Both the position numbers and the translations under genes were made by a program. A stretch of 21,011 nucleotides of DNA from Lachnospiraceae bacterium UBA4380 (GTDB taxonomy: Bacteria; Bacillota; Clostridia; Lachnospirales; Lachnospiraceae): NCBI GenBank assembly GCA_002390025.1, contig DGRU01000100.1, positions 1 to 21,011 of the forward strand, given 5' to 3'. Each line of letters opens with the position of its first letter. Within the stretch, counting starts at the first letter, position 1. The notes below the pieces were generated by a model that saw nothing but the letters and a program-made list of their open reading frames with translations, did no database searches and was not told where the DNA came from. Of this stretch, positions 1 through 6,686 are shown in pieces.

Positions 1-61
1 AGGGGACGGTTCTCTGTCTCCTGCATTTGCCCTTTGAAAAGGAGACAGAGAACCGTCCCCT
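1..61. repeat. REP-like palindrome, copy 1 (complete inverted repeat)
   Basis: Two 21-nt arms (1-21 and 41-61) are exact reverse complements around a 19-nt spacer, so the DNA can form a 21-bp hairpin. The arm begins AGGGGACGG and ends GTCTCC. The same arm recurs exactly at 6631-6651 and with one mismatch at 3500-3520 and 7619-7639. It behaves like a dispersed intergenic palindrome of the REP type. No transposase of the REP-associated (Y1/TnpA-REP) kind is in the window, so mobility is inference. Confidence 0.85.
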
Positions 62-91
62 GTCTCCCCCGCTCGGGCTGTATCACAAGAA

Positions 92-136
92 AAAAACAGG
101 TCCCTCTGCACGGAAAGTGCAGAGGGGCCTGTTTTT
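92..136. terminator. Bidirectional intrinsic terminator after the ParE-type toxin gene
   Basis: A stem of about 20 bp (92-111 with 117-136, one G-T pair) closes a GGAAA loop, with A-rich and T-rich flanks that give a U-tract on either strand. It lies 14 bp past the toxin stop codon on the minus strand, so it most likely ends the toxin-antitoxin transcript. Confidence 0.85.
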
Positions 137-149
137 GATTCATAGACAT

Positions 150-473
150 TTACAGACCTCTGAGGATTTTCAGATAATCCTGACGCTGATCTGTAATTGC
201 ATAGATTGTGACGATTTTTTCTGCTTCATTGATTTTGTAAAAGACCAGATCTTTTTCCAATATAAGTACTTTAAAGCCCTGCCGGCGCAGGACCATGTAG
301 CGGGGATCTATGCCGGCATAAGGATTTTCCGCAAGTATGGAAATTTCCCTCTCTATTCTGTCCAGTCTGTCCAATGCTGTTTCATTTCCGAATTTTTCCG
401 CAATGAAGAGAACGATTTTCCGAAGGCAGGAATCGGCTGTTTCCGTTCTGAGTAAAGTATACAAGTTTCTCAT
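150..473 (-). CDS. RelE/ParE-superfamily toxin
   Basis: This 107-residue protein has the size and pattern of the RelE/ParE toxin superfamily: a helical N-terminal half (about residues 10-50, with the family-typical NPYAG turn at 50-54) and a beta-sheet core with the R63-R64 pair. It ends in the strand-and-tail motif IYAITDQRQDY at 90-100. Members either cleave mRNA at the ribosome (RelE) or poison gyrase (ParE); the sequence alone does not decide which. The ATG overlaps the antitoxin stop by 4 bp (ATGA), with a G-rich ribosome binding site inside the antitoxin end, so the two are translationally coupled. The gene is preceded by its antitoxin, the usual order for this class. It appears full length. 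Confidence 0.85.
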   Translation of the reverse strand: MRNLYTLLRTETADSCLRKIVLFIAEKFGNETALDRLDRIEREISILAENPYAGIDPRYMVLRRQGFKVLILEKDLVFYKINEAEKIVTIYAITDQRQDYLKILRGL

Positions 474-748
474 CCCCCCTTTAACATTGCACGCAGATCG
501 TCAAAGGAGGTCTGCAGGGGAGCGACTCTTTCGCTTCTGACATCTTCTTCAGCCTCTGCGAGGAGCTCAAGCAGTTCAAGGCGGGATTTCATCTGTAAAT
601 ATTCTTCATAGCCAATGGAAACGGTGTCACCTCTCCCGTTTACAGTGATGATGACGACCTCTCTCTCTTCCCGGCATTTTCTGGAGATCTCGCTGTAATG
701 ATTACGAAGATCTGCAGAGGGACGGATCGTCTCTTTGATCGAGATCAT
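470..748 (-). CDS. Phd/YefM-family antitoxin
   Basis: The 92-residue product starts MISIKETIRPSADLRN and carries the Phd/YefM DNA-binding N-terminal fold, including the 'VVIITVNGRGDTVSIGYEEY' stretch where these proteins read '...TrnGkp..vlvs.eeY'. The C-terminal third (about 60-92) is acidic and helical, as expected of the segment that wraps the toxin. An in-frame ATG lies 42 nt further upstream (790). I chose 748 because GGAGGG sits 6-7 nt before it and because the longer form would start inside the promoter region. The protein should neutralise the RelE/ParE toxin and, with it, repress the promoter at 791-820. Confidence 0.85.
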   Translation of the reverse strand: MISIKETIRPSADLRNHYSEISRKCREEREVVIITVNGRGDTVSIGYEEYLQMKSRLELLELLAEAEEDVRSERVAPLQTSFDDLRAMLKGG

Positions 749-790
749 AGAATACCCTCCATTAAACAAGTGATGTGATTGTGTAGTCAT

Positions 791-820
791 ATTATATCAT
801 CATAATAATATGAGCGTCAA
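791..820 (-). promoter_or_regulatory. Promoter of the Phd/ParE toxin-antitoxin operon
   Basis: Read on the minus strand, TTGACG (815-820) and a perfect TATAAT (791-796) are separated by 18 bp, about 43 bp ahead of the chosen antitoxin ATG. It lies just downstream of the AraC regulator stop at 832, which runs in the same direction, so the TA operon has its own start. Confidence 0.75.
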
Positions 821-831
821 CAAAACTGTAT

Positions 832-1716
832 TTACCGCTTCAGGCTCTTGTGGCTCTTGCGGTACTGGCCGGGAGAGGAGCCGACTTTTTTGACAAAGAG
901 GTTGATGAGGCTTCCGCTGGAGGAATAGCCTACCTCCTCTGCAATCTCGGAAATCGACATGCTTGTCGTGAGCAGGAGGGTCTTGGCGTGCTCGATGCGG
1001 GTGTTGATCACATATTCCATGGGAGCGAAGCCGGTCTCCCGCTTGAACATATGGGAAAAATAGTAGGGGCTGAGTTTGGCGATCTCTGCCAGCTCCTCCA
1101 GGGTGATGGGCTTGCCGACATTGGCGCGGATGTATTCCACGGCGGCAGTGATGGGCAGCTCCTCCTTCTGCTCCTGGATGGAGGGAGAGAGAAGGATTTC
1201 GAACAGTTTGTAGATGCGGGCAGAGCTTTCAAACATGGTCTCCGCGTGGTTGTGCTCGTACAGATAGACCATATCCTGCAGCAGGATGTTGACACGCTCG
1301 TTGCGGCTGTCTCTGACAAAGTGCCCCTCTTCGTCCCGGTCCTCCCGGCGAAAGAGCCATCCGTGGAGATTGATGATGTGCTGCGTGATCTCGTGCGCGT
1401 TGGATCCCTCGTAATGCATATAGAGGAATTCCAGATTGTTCTCCGCGTGATAGTAGTGGGGCTCTGTGCAGTCCAGAAGAACGACGTCGCCCTCCCGGGC
1501 CTGCCGTTTCTCCCCGCGGTACTCCACATTGAGGATGCCTCTTCGCACATAGATGACCAGGAGAGGCGGGTAGGAATTCCTTTTCATATAGTAGCGCGAG
1601 GAACAGAAATAGTGCCCGCACCAGGTCGGGTAGAAATAGAGCTGTCTGGCAATATCCGGGGGTGTAAATGAAAAACAGATCGAATTTGGCAGTACGCCGA
1701 TATCAACACTTTTCAC
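832..1716 (-). CDS. AraC-family transcriptional regulator with N-terminal cupin-like sensor
   Basis: The protein is 294 residues long if it starts at the GTG at 1716. That start has AAGGTGG 6 nt upstream and gives the usual AraC length. The frame stays open to an ATG at 1827, but the extra 37 residues do not look conserved. The N-terminal half has the jelly-roll signatures of AraC sensor domains (a run of aromatic strands, 'REGDVVLLDCTEPHYYH', then 'LEFLYMHYEG'). The last 107 residues hold two helix-turn-helix units: 'LEELAEIAKLSPYYFSHMFK' and 'ISEIAEEVGYSSSGSLINLF', the second ending in the SPGQYRK tail. It is divergent from the inositol-like cassette, so it is most likely its ligand-responsive activator. 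The ligand is presumably a sugar or cyclitol; this is inferred from context. Confidence 0.88.
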   Translation of the reverse strand: MKSVDIGVLPNSICFSFTPPDIARQLYFYPTWCGHYFCSSRYYMKRNSYPPLLVIYVRRGILNVEYRGEKRQAREGDVVLLDCTEPHYYHAENNLEFLYMHYEGSNAHEITQHIINLHGWLFRREDRDEEGHFVRDSRNERVNILLQDMVYLYEHNHAETMFESSARIYKLFEILLSPSIQEQKEELPITAAVEYIRANVGKPITLEELAEIAKLSPYYFSHMFKRETGFAPMEYVINTRIEHAKTLLLTTSMSISEIAEEVGYSSSGSLINLFVKKVGSSPGQYRKSHKSLKR

Positions 1717-1798
1717 AAAAAACCACCTTTCTTTTTGGGGACAATCGACAAAAACTCCTTTTAAAACACTGATTTCTGCGAAAATACGCAGCCGGATT

Positions 1799-1853
1799 GA
1801 TGAACTTTGAAGCAAGGTTGATGACAAGCAAAATAGATGAATTTTTAAGCAAG
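1799..1853. promoter_or_regulatory. Direct repeats upstream of the AraC gene, candidate operator
   Basis: Two 18-nt direct repeats (1799-1816 and 1836-1853) share GATGAA and AAGCAAG with three mismatches between them. A shorter related copy, GATGACAAGCAA, sits between them at 1820-1831. Start-to-start spacing of the outer pair is 37 bp. AraC-family proteins usually bind direct repeats, and these lie between the predicted regulator promoter and its start codon, which would suit autoregulation. Binding is inferred. Confidence 0.4.
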
Positions 1854-1880
1854 TCTATCTATTTTACATCCATTATTTCA

Positions 1881-1909
1881 AGTATATACTAAGCACAGCA
1901 AAAAAACAA
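1881..1909 (-). promoter_or_regulatory. Candidate promoter for the AraC regulator
   Basis: On the minus strand TTGTTT (1904-1909) and TATACT (1881-1886) are spaced 17 bp. The -10 is part of a perfect 10-bp palindrome (1881-1890). This would give an untranslated leader of roughly 155 nt that contains the direct repeats. Confidence 0.45.
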
Positions 1910-2177
1910 ATCGGCAAACAAAAAAGGGAAATAAATGCTGAAAATAGATTCCCGAAAGGCCGGTCTTGTACATTTTTGCAGCGATAAAGCTCCATTTTCC
2001 GGAAAAAAGAGCAGCGTTACTTCAAAGAGCAGGAATTGACAATTTTATCAAGCCAAAAATGAGTACCGGGTCTTTCGGGACCGATGAAAAACTGAAAAAA
2101 AACAGGTGTAGCGAACGTAAGACCGGCACTGGAGAGGCCGGCATTAAAAAACCACATTTTTTAAAAGGAGATCAGAT

Positions 2178-3359
2178 ATGTATATCGGACAGAAAATCAT
2201 CAAAAGGGCACCTTTCCGTTGGGGCATCGTGGGCGGCGGTTCCACCAGTAACGTGGGCTACAAGCATCGCCTGGGCGCTATGCGCGACAACACATCCTTC
2301 GTCCTGACCGCAGCGGCATTCGACGTTGATTTCGAGCGCGGCAGACAGTTCGGCATCGACCTCTGCATGGATCCCGACCGTCTGTATCCCGATTACAAGA
2401 CCATGTTCGAGGAAGAGGCAAAGCGCCCCGACGGCATCGAGGCAGTCGACATCGCGACCCCCAATTTCCTCCACTATGAAGCGACCAAGGCAGCCCTGGA
2501 AGCCGGCCTCCATGTCATCTGCGAGAAGCCCCTCTTCTTCGAAGTCGAGCAGGGCCTTGAGATCAAGAAGCTGGCCGAGGAGAAAGGCAAAGTCGTCTGC
2601 GTGACCTACGGCTTCTCCGGGTTCGAACTCCTGCTGCAGATGCGCGCCATGATCGAGCGCGGCGACATCGGCAAGGTCAACATGATCGACCTGCGCTACG
2701 CACACGGCTTCGGCTGCGATCCCGAAGGCGACGTCAAGGCGGAAGGCCAGAAGTGGCGCGTGGATCCCAAGAAGGTCGGCCGTGCCTTCGTCCTGGGCGA
2801 CCTGTCCACACACACCTACTACATGTCCCAGCTGATCTGCCCTAATGAAAAGCTCAAACAGGTCCTCTGCGACCGCCAGGCTTTCGTCGGCTCCCGTTAT
2901 CCCCTCGAGGACAACGCATACTGCCTGATGCGCTATGAGAGCGGCGCGGTCGGACGCATGTGGGCATCCGCCGTCAACGCGGGCGACCACTCCTCCCAGA
3001 CCATTCGCATCGTCGGCTCCAAGGCTTCCCTGGAGTGGAACGATATGCATCCCGATGAGCTGCGCTACCAGGTACAGGGCAAGCCCGAGCAGATCCTGAT
3101 CCGCTCCATGGATTACCTCTATCCCGAAGCTCTGGAAGATGAGAGACTGGGCGCCCTTCACTACACCGGCCTCATCGATTCCTGGTCCAACCTCTACAAG
3201 AGATTCGCGATCGCCATGGACGCCAAAGAGCGCGGCGACGAAGAGACCCTGAACAACCTCGTTTATCCCGACATCGACCACGGCATCGACGGCATCAAGT
3301 GGATCAATGCCTGCGCGGATTCCGCTGACGCCGGCGCTGTCTGGGTAGATGTGAACTGA
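2178..3359 (+). CDS. Gfo/Idh/MocA-family NAD(P)-dependent sugar or cyclitol dehydrogenase
   Basis: This 393-residue cytosolic oxidoreductase has a Rossmann domain with GIVGGG at 16-21. The family's cofactor/substrate lysine motif CEKPL is at 115-119, and the C-terminal substrate-domain signature GDLSTH is at 207-212, where D208 and H212 are the expected catalytic pair. Relatives oxidise a ring hydroxyl of inositols, glucosides or other sugars to a ketone (for example IolG, or the glucoside 3-dehydrogenase YcjS). The ATG follows AAAAGGAG with 7-nt spacing. It is the first gene of the cassette and is followed by two TIM-barrel isomerase-type genes, so a keto-sugar or keto-inositol product handed to them is likely. 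Codons are strongly C-ending, more so than in most of the window, suggesting high expression. The exact substrate cannot be read from the sequence. Confidence 0.9.
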   Translation: MYIGQKIIKRAPFRWGIVGGGSTSNVGYKHRLGAMRDNTSFVLTAAAFDVDFERGRQFGIDLCMDPDRLYPDYKTMFEEEAKRPDGIEAVDIATPNFLHYEATKAALEAGLHVICEKPLFFEVEQGLEIKKLAEEKGKVVCVTYGFSGFELLLQMRAMIERGDIGKVNMIDLRYAHGFGCDPEGDVKAEGQKWRVDPKKVGRAFVLGDLSTHTYYMSQLICPNEKLKQVLCDRQAFVGSRYPLEDNAYCLMRYESGAVGRMWASAVNAGDHSSQTIRIVGSKASLEWNDMHPDELRYQVQGKPEQILIRSMDYLYPEALEDERLGALHYTGLIDSWSNLYKRFAIAMDAKERGDEETLNNLVYPDIDHGIDGIKWINACADSADAGAVWVDVN

Positions 3360-3394
3360 TATCAAATCTGTAAAAAAGCTAGTTACCCTCTTAT

Positions 3395-3446
3395 CTGTCA
3401 GCCGGCAGTGCTTCTCTCCTATCTTCAAACACTGCCGGCATGACAG
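3395..3446 (+). other. Intercistronic hairpin after the dehydrogenase gene
   Basis: A 16-bp stem (3395-3410 with 3430-3446, one bulged base) encloses a 19-nt loop. No clean U-tract follows, so it is more likely an mRNA-stabilising or processing element, or a leaky terminator, than a full stop before the next gene. Confidence 0.6.
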
Positions 3447-3488
3447 AGCCCTACATCTGTATATTTTTGATAACTTCCTGGAGGAGAC

Positions 3489-3532
3489 AGGAGGGAGACA
3501 GGGGACGGTTCTGTGTCTCCTGTCTCCCTCCT
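3489..3532. repeat. REP-like element, copy 2, embedded in a second hairpin
   Basis: Positions 3500-3520 match the 21-nt REP-like arm with one mismatch. In addition 3489-3502 and 3519-3532 are perfect 14-bp inverted repeats of GAGGGAGACAGG type that enclose most of the arm. The element sits in the 217-bp gap between the dehydrogenase and the first TIM-barrel gene. Confidence 0.75.
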
Positions 3533-3576
3533 CCCCATTCCCCCAAATCACCCATTCAGAAAAAGGAGAATAAATA

Positions 3577-4542
3577 ATGAAACTTTCTATCTGCACTGAT
3601 GTTTTCGGAAAGATCCCCTTTACAGAAATGCTCGACAAGGTTGTCGCATACGGCCTTGATGCGATCGAGATGACCGCAGGCGGCTGGGGCGGCTGCAATT
3701 TCATCCGTTCCGCTGAGGAACTCATCAATGATGATGCAAAGCGCGAGGCATTCCTGGCCGAGATCACAAAGAGAGGCCTTGCCATCTCCGCACTTAACTG
3801 CTCCGGCAACCCCCTCATCGATACACCTATGGGCAGGATGCATTCCAAGACCATGCGCGACACCATGGTCTTGGCCGGCAAGATGGGCGTCGACACCGTC
3901 GTGACCATGTCCGGACTTCCCGCAGGAGCTCCCGGCGACAAGACTCCCAACTGGTTCGTCTCCACCATCTCCTGGCCTGAGTATGAAAGCTTCAACTATA
4001 TGGCGGAAGGTGTCAAGTATCAGTGGAAAGTCGCAGGCGAGTGGTGGAAAGAGACCTGCCGCATCGCCAAGGAAGCAGGCGTCAAAAAGATCGCCATCGA
4101 GGAGTTCCCCGGCGCTCTGGTCCACAACGTCCGCACCTTCAACCAGCTCTGCGAAGCAGTCGGCGAGGATTCCGATGTCCTGGGCCTCAACCTTGATCCT
4201 TCCCACCTGATGATCCAGGGCGCGGAGCCGATCGAAGCCGCATGGGTACTGGGCGAGAAGATTTTCTATGTCCACGGCAAAGACGCCCGCATCGAGAAGC
4301 ACAATGCCAGCATCGACGGCATCCTTGAGAACCTGCCTGTCGAGTGCAGCGCACAGCGTAACTGGAACTACGTAGCAGTCGGCTGCGGCCGCGACCTGCA
4401 GTGGTGGAAAGAGTTCTTCTCCGTCTGCCATATGAACGGTTACGACGGCTATGTCTCCCTCGAGATGGAAGACCTGACCATGAGTGTCAGCGCCGGCCTA
4501 CAGACCTCCATCGATGCTCTCAAGGCGACAATCAGTCGCTGA
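3577..4542 (+). CDS. Xylose-isomerase-like TIM-barrel sugar epimerase/isomerase (IolI/YcjR-like)
   Basis: The 321-residue protein fits the AP-endonuclease-2/xylose-isomerase TIM-barrel family. Metal-ligand positions are visible in order: E175 in 'IAIEEFPG', D207 with H210 in 'NLDPSH', H233 in 'YVHGKD' and E296 in 'SLEMED'. Strand-end signatures 'NCSGNPL' (74-80) and 'SGLPAG' (112-117) are typical of the subgroup that accompanies Gfo/Idh/MocA dehydrogenases. Members epimerise, isomerise or eliminate from keto-sugars and keto-inositols. Many relatives read HPG where this one reads FPG (F177), a possible change near the metal site. AAGGAG lies 8 nt before the ATG. The product should act on the ketone made by the preceding dehydrogenase; this is inferred from order and family. 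Confidence 0.87.
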   Translation: MKLSICTDVFGKIPFTEMLDKVVAYGLDAIEMTAGGWGGCNFIRSAEELINDDAKREAFLAEITKRGLAISALNCSGNPLIDTPMGRMHSKTMRDTMVLAGKMGVDTVVTMSGLPAGAPGDKTPNWFVSTISWPEYESFNYMAEGVKYQWKVAGEWWKETCRIAKEAGVKKIAIEEFPGALVHNVRTFNQLCEAVGEDSDVLGLNLDPSHLMIQGAEPIEAAWVLGEKIFYVHGKDARIEKHNASIDGILENLPVECSAQRNWNYVAVGCGRDLQWWKEFFSVCHMNGYDGYVSLEMEDLTMSVSAGLQTSIDALKATISR

Positions 4543-4619
4543 TACGACTGATCTCAGCCGCTGATGCGATTGACCTCAGTCGTTGATACGGCCAATCTCA
4601 GCCAGTGAGAATCTCCGGA
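4532..4619 (+). repeat. Four degenerate 22-bp tandem repeats overlapping the gene end
   Basis: Units at 4532-4553, 4554-4575, 4576-4597 and 4598-4619 all begin TCAG(C/T)C and are 22 nt long; the fourth is the most diverged. The first contains the stop codon of the TIM-barrel gene and a perfect 6-bp mini-hairpin (CAGTCG...CGACTG). A further direct repeat pair beginning TCCGGAC follows at 4615-4646 and 4647-4672, ending at the next ribosome binding site. Confidence 0.75.
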
Positions 4620-4684
4620 CTCAGATAACCGACAGAGTTTTTCTGTCCGGACGACTGACAGAGTGTTTCTGAAAGGAGCATTAA

Positions 4685-5605
4685 ATGAAAGTAGCATTTG
4701 ACGTAGATGTTCTTGCCAAGCAGATGAGCATCAAAGACATGGTCTACAAGGTAGCGGACTGGGGCTACAAATATATCGAGCAGTCCCCCCACCCCAGGAT
4801 CAACCCCTTCTACAAACACCCCCTGTTCTCCAAAGAGTGTGAGGCGGAGTACCGCCAGGCTCTGAAGGACACGGGCGTCGAGATATCTTCCTTTATCGTT
4901 GTTTACCGCTGGTCCGGCCCCACCGAGGAGCAGAGGCAGCACGCAGTAGCCAACTGGAAGAAGATCATCGAGATCGCTGTCAACATGGGCGTTCCGGTCA
5001 TCAACACCGAGTTCTCCGGCGATCCCAACCAGCAGGAGATCTGCAACGGCATGTGGTTCCGCTCCATGGAAGAGCTCCTTCCCATCATCGAGAAGGAAGG
5101 CCTCCGTGTCGAAGTGCAGTCCCACCCTTACGATTTCTGCGAGCTCAATGACGAGGCCTGTGATCTGGTCAAGTCCTTCCGCTCCCCCAACCTGGGCTAT
5201 GTCTACAGCGCATCCCACGGTTTCTTTTATGACAACGGCAAGGGCGATGTCCGCCACATGCTCAAGTATGCAGGCGACGAGCTGACCCACGTTCTCTTCG
5301 CGGATACCTGGAACCAGACCAAGGACTGCCGTTACATCCTCAACCCGCCGTGGCTCAATGCCCGCGGCAAAGCGGATGTCACCATCCACCAGCACACCGC
5401 CATGGGCGAGGGCGAAGTGGACTTCCCCGGTATCTTCGAGACACTGCGCGAGATGGATTTCGCAAACAGGCAGCTGAAGGCTGACGCCCCCAAGGTAGGC
5501 GGCGACACCATCGCATGCGTATCCTACTTCGGATTCCCGGAGAAGATGGAGAAACAGGCTCCCGAAGCCAGAGAGATCATCGAGAGAGAACTCCTCGGGA
5601 AATAA
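4685..5605 (+). CDS. iolH-like: IolH-like TIM-barrel protein of inositol catabolism type
   Basis: The 306-residue protein resembles, from my memory of the family, IolH of inositol operons. It shares the 'GYKYIEQSPHPRINPFYKHP' block (27-46), 'VEISSFIVVYRWSGP' (65-79), 'FSGDPNQ' (110-116), 'MEELLPIIEKEGLRVEVQSHP' (128-148), and a C-terminal H-Q-H followed by GEGEV (235-245). It is a xylose-isomerase-like barrel. E143 and H202 are candidate metal ligands, and the usual D-P-S-H motif is replaced by SASH at 175-178. IolH's biochemical step is not firmly established, so the reaction is left open. AAGGAG is 6 nt before the ATG and the gene follows the 22-bp repeats. Codon use is strongly C-ending like the two genes upstream, supporting one functional unit. 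Confidence 0.82.
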   Translation: MKVAFDVDVLAKQMSIKDMVYKVADWGYKYIEQSPHPRINPFYKHPLFSKECEAEYRQALKDTGVEISSFIVVYRWSGPTEEQRQHAVANWKKIIEIAVNMGVPVINTEFSGDPNQQEICNGMWFRSMEELLPIIEKEGLRVEVQSHPYDFCELNDEACDLVKSFRSPNLGYVYSASHGFFYDNGKGDVRHMLKYAGDELTHVLFADTWNQTKDCRYILNPPWLNARGKADVTIHQHTAMGEGEVDFPGIFETLREMDFANRQLKADAPKVGGDTIACVSYFGFPEKMEKQAPEAREIIERELLGK

Positions 5606-5667
5606 TACCCGGACAGGGACCGATTACTGTTAATCCGGCATATTCCAACAGGGGAAATGTGAACAAT

Positions 5668-6018
5668 ATGAATGATGTGAACCTTATTATCAATGGTACT
5701 TTCGCACTGCTCGGCATTTATCTTCTCATACTGGCATTTCGTGCAAAGTATACCGGTTTCGTCCATCAGGTCCTGATGGTGGACCGCTGCATGATCTGGA
5801 ACCAGTGCAGGGATAAAGAAGGTTATGTCGGCTATATATTCCCCAGGATCACGGGCTGCGGACTTCTGCTGACCATTTCAGGAGTGTACAGTGCCCTGGC
5901 CTCCAGGAATCCTGCCCTGCAGTTCCCTTATTACCAGATGGCCGTCATGCTTGCTGTCATGATCGTCTGTATCTGTTACATGGCGATCATACAGGCAGCC
6001 GGAAAAAAGTATTACTAA
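5668..6018 (+). CDS. Small three-helix membrane protein of unknown function
   Basis: The reading frame gives 116 residues from the ATG at 5668. A GTG three codons upstream (5659) is also possible, since the ribosome binding site AGGGGAA at 5650-5656 is about 11 nt from the ATG and only 2 nt from the GTG. Three hydrophobic segments are visible (about 5-25, 59-78 and 89-111), with a polar loop of basic and acidic residues between the first two. I do not recognise the family. It follows the IolH-like gene by 62 bp and precedes a truncated sugar permease, so it may be part of the same uptake or catabolic unit. Confidence 0.65.
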   Translation: MNDVNLIINGTFALLGIYLLILAFRAKYTGFVHQVLMVDRCMIWNQCRDKEGYVGYIFPRITGCGLLLTISGVYSALASRNPALQFPYYQMAVMLAVMIVCICYMAIIQAAGKKYY

Positions 6019-6049
6019 AAAATTTTATTAAAGAAAGGGGGGTGTCTTT

Positions 6050-6133
6050 ATGCTTAGGCCCGGTATGTCAGAACCGGGAGGGGTAACTGTTAAACAAAGG
6101 TTTTTGTCCGGCAAAGCCTCGCAAAAATCTTGA
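6050..6133 (+). CDS. Possible 27-residue small ORF or leader peptide
   Basis: A G-rich ribosome binding site (6037-6042) precedes an ATG at 6050 that opens a 27-codon frame ending TGA at 6131-6133. A small hairpin (6059-6064 with 6073-6078) lies inside it. The peptide matches nothing I know. It stands 51 bp ahead of the truncated permease, where an intact sugar transporter would have its ATPase gene, so it may also be the edge of a deleted gene. Confidence 0.25.
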   Translation: MLRPGMSEPGGVTVKQRFLSGKASQKS

Positions 6134-6184
6134 GTAAAGTAGCTCTGAATAGTTACAAGATTTCAAAGTAGTTGGAGATTTGAT

Positions 6185-6574
6185 ATGCAAGACAAAAAGA
6201 GCTTTGACTTTGTACGTTTCATCAAAAGCCAGATGCTCCTTGTTGCCGGTATTGTGATATTCCTGATTTTCGGTATGATCGAGCATTCCTTCTTTACCCA
6301 GAGCAATATCGTAAATATCTTCCGGCAGATCGCAGTCATCGCGGTCATGGGAGCTGGCATGACTTATGCCATCATAGGCGGCAATTTCGACCTCTCCGTA
6401 GGTTCTCTGCTCTCCCTGTGCGGCTCTGTCATCATCATGTCAACAAATAAAATGGGGCCTTTTGCAGCTATCGGCGTCACGCTTCTGGTCGGCTGCGCAT
6501 CGGGTGTTATGACCGGCTATATCTGCGGCTTCCTGCACCTGAATTCCATGGGATCGCTTACCATTTCGAAATAG
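6185..6574 (+). pseudogene. N-terminal fragment of an RbsC/YjfF-type sugar ABC permease
   Basis: The 129 residues read as the first 40% of a ribose/inositol-class permease (BPD_transp_2 family, usually about 310-340 residues). They include a cytoplasmic N-terminus, the 'FFTQSNIVNIFRQIAVIAVMGAGMTYAIIGG' region (around 36-66), the signature 'NFDLSVGSLLSL' (67-78) and a further helix ending near 'GYICGFLHLNSMGS'. The frame then stops where intact relatives continue with four to six more helices. Neither a binding protein nor an ATPase gene is nearby. A GGAGA box 6 nt before the ATG shows a normal start. The REP-like copy at 6631-6651 lies 57 bp after the stop. Most likely it is a non-functional remnant of the cassette's transporter. 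Confidence 0.82.
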
Positions 6575-6630
6575 ACAATGAAGAAGTTTCAGCATTTTAT
6601 AATGCCCTGAAATGATTCAGAGAGAGGAGA

Positions 6631-6651
6631 AGGGGACGGTTCTCTGTCTCC
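6631..6651. repeat. REP-like arm, copy 3
   Basis: This 21-nt stretch is identical to 1-21 but has no facing second arm, so it is a half element. It sits between the truncated permease and the terminator at 6687-6735. Confidence 0.85.
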
Positions 6652-6686
6652 TCATCCACAGATTCATAGATTCATGAGATACTTTT

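Larger units (their letters stand above)
1717..2177. other. 461-bp divergent intergenic region between regulator and catabolic cassette
   Basis: This region holds the AraC regulator's ribosome binding site, direct repeats and promoter on the left. On the right it holds a perfect TTGACA at 2036-2041 facing the dehydrogenase gene, whose -10 is poor (best match around 2058-2064). A weak -10 would fit a promoter that needs an activator. The rest is A-rich and shows no convincing small gene. An open frame over 1966-2307 has no ribosome binding site and overlaps the dehydrogenase gene out of frame. Confidence 0.5.

Noticed and set aside
27..455. A 142-codon plus-strand frame over the toxin gene
   Set aside because: It runs through the REP-like arm and the terminator and is antisense to a well-supported toxin gene.
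2172..3995. A 607-codon open frame on the minus strand antisense to the dehydrogenase and first barrel gene
   Set aside because: It mirrors genes with clear motifs; strong C-ending codon bias on the plus strand removes stops from this frame. It has no family signature.
2178..5605. C-glycoside deglycosylation (Dgp/Car-type) locus
   Set aside because: The oxidoreductase plus TIM-barrel pair fits loosely, but no small beta subunit of that complex is present and the second barrel looks like IolH.
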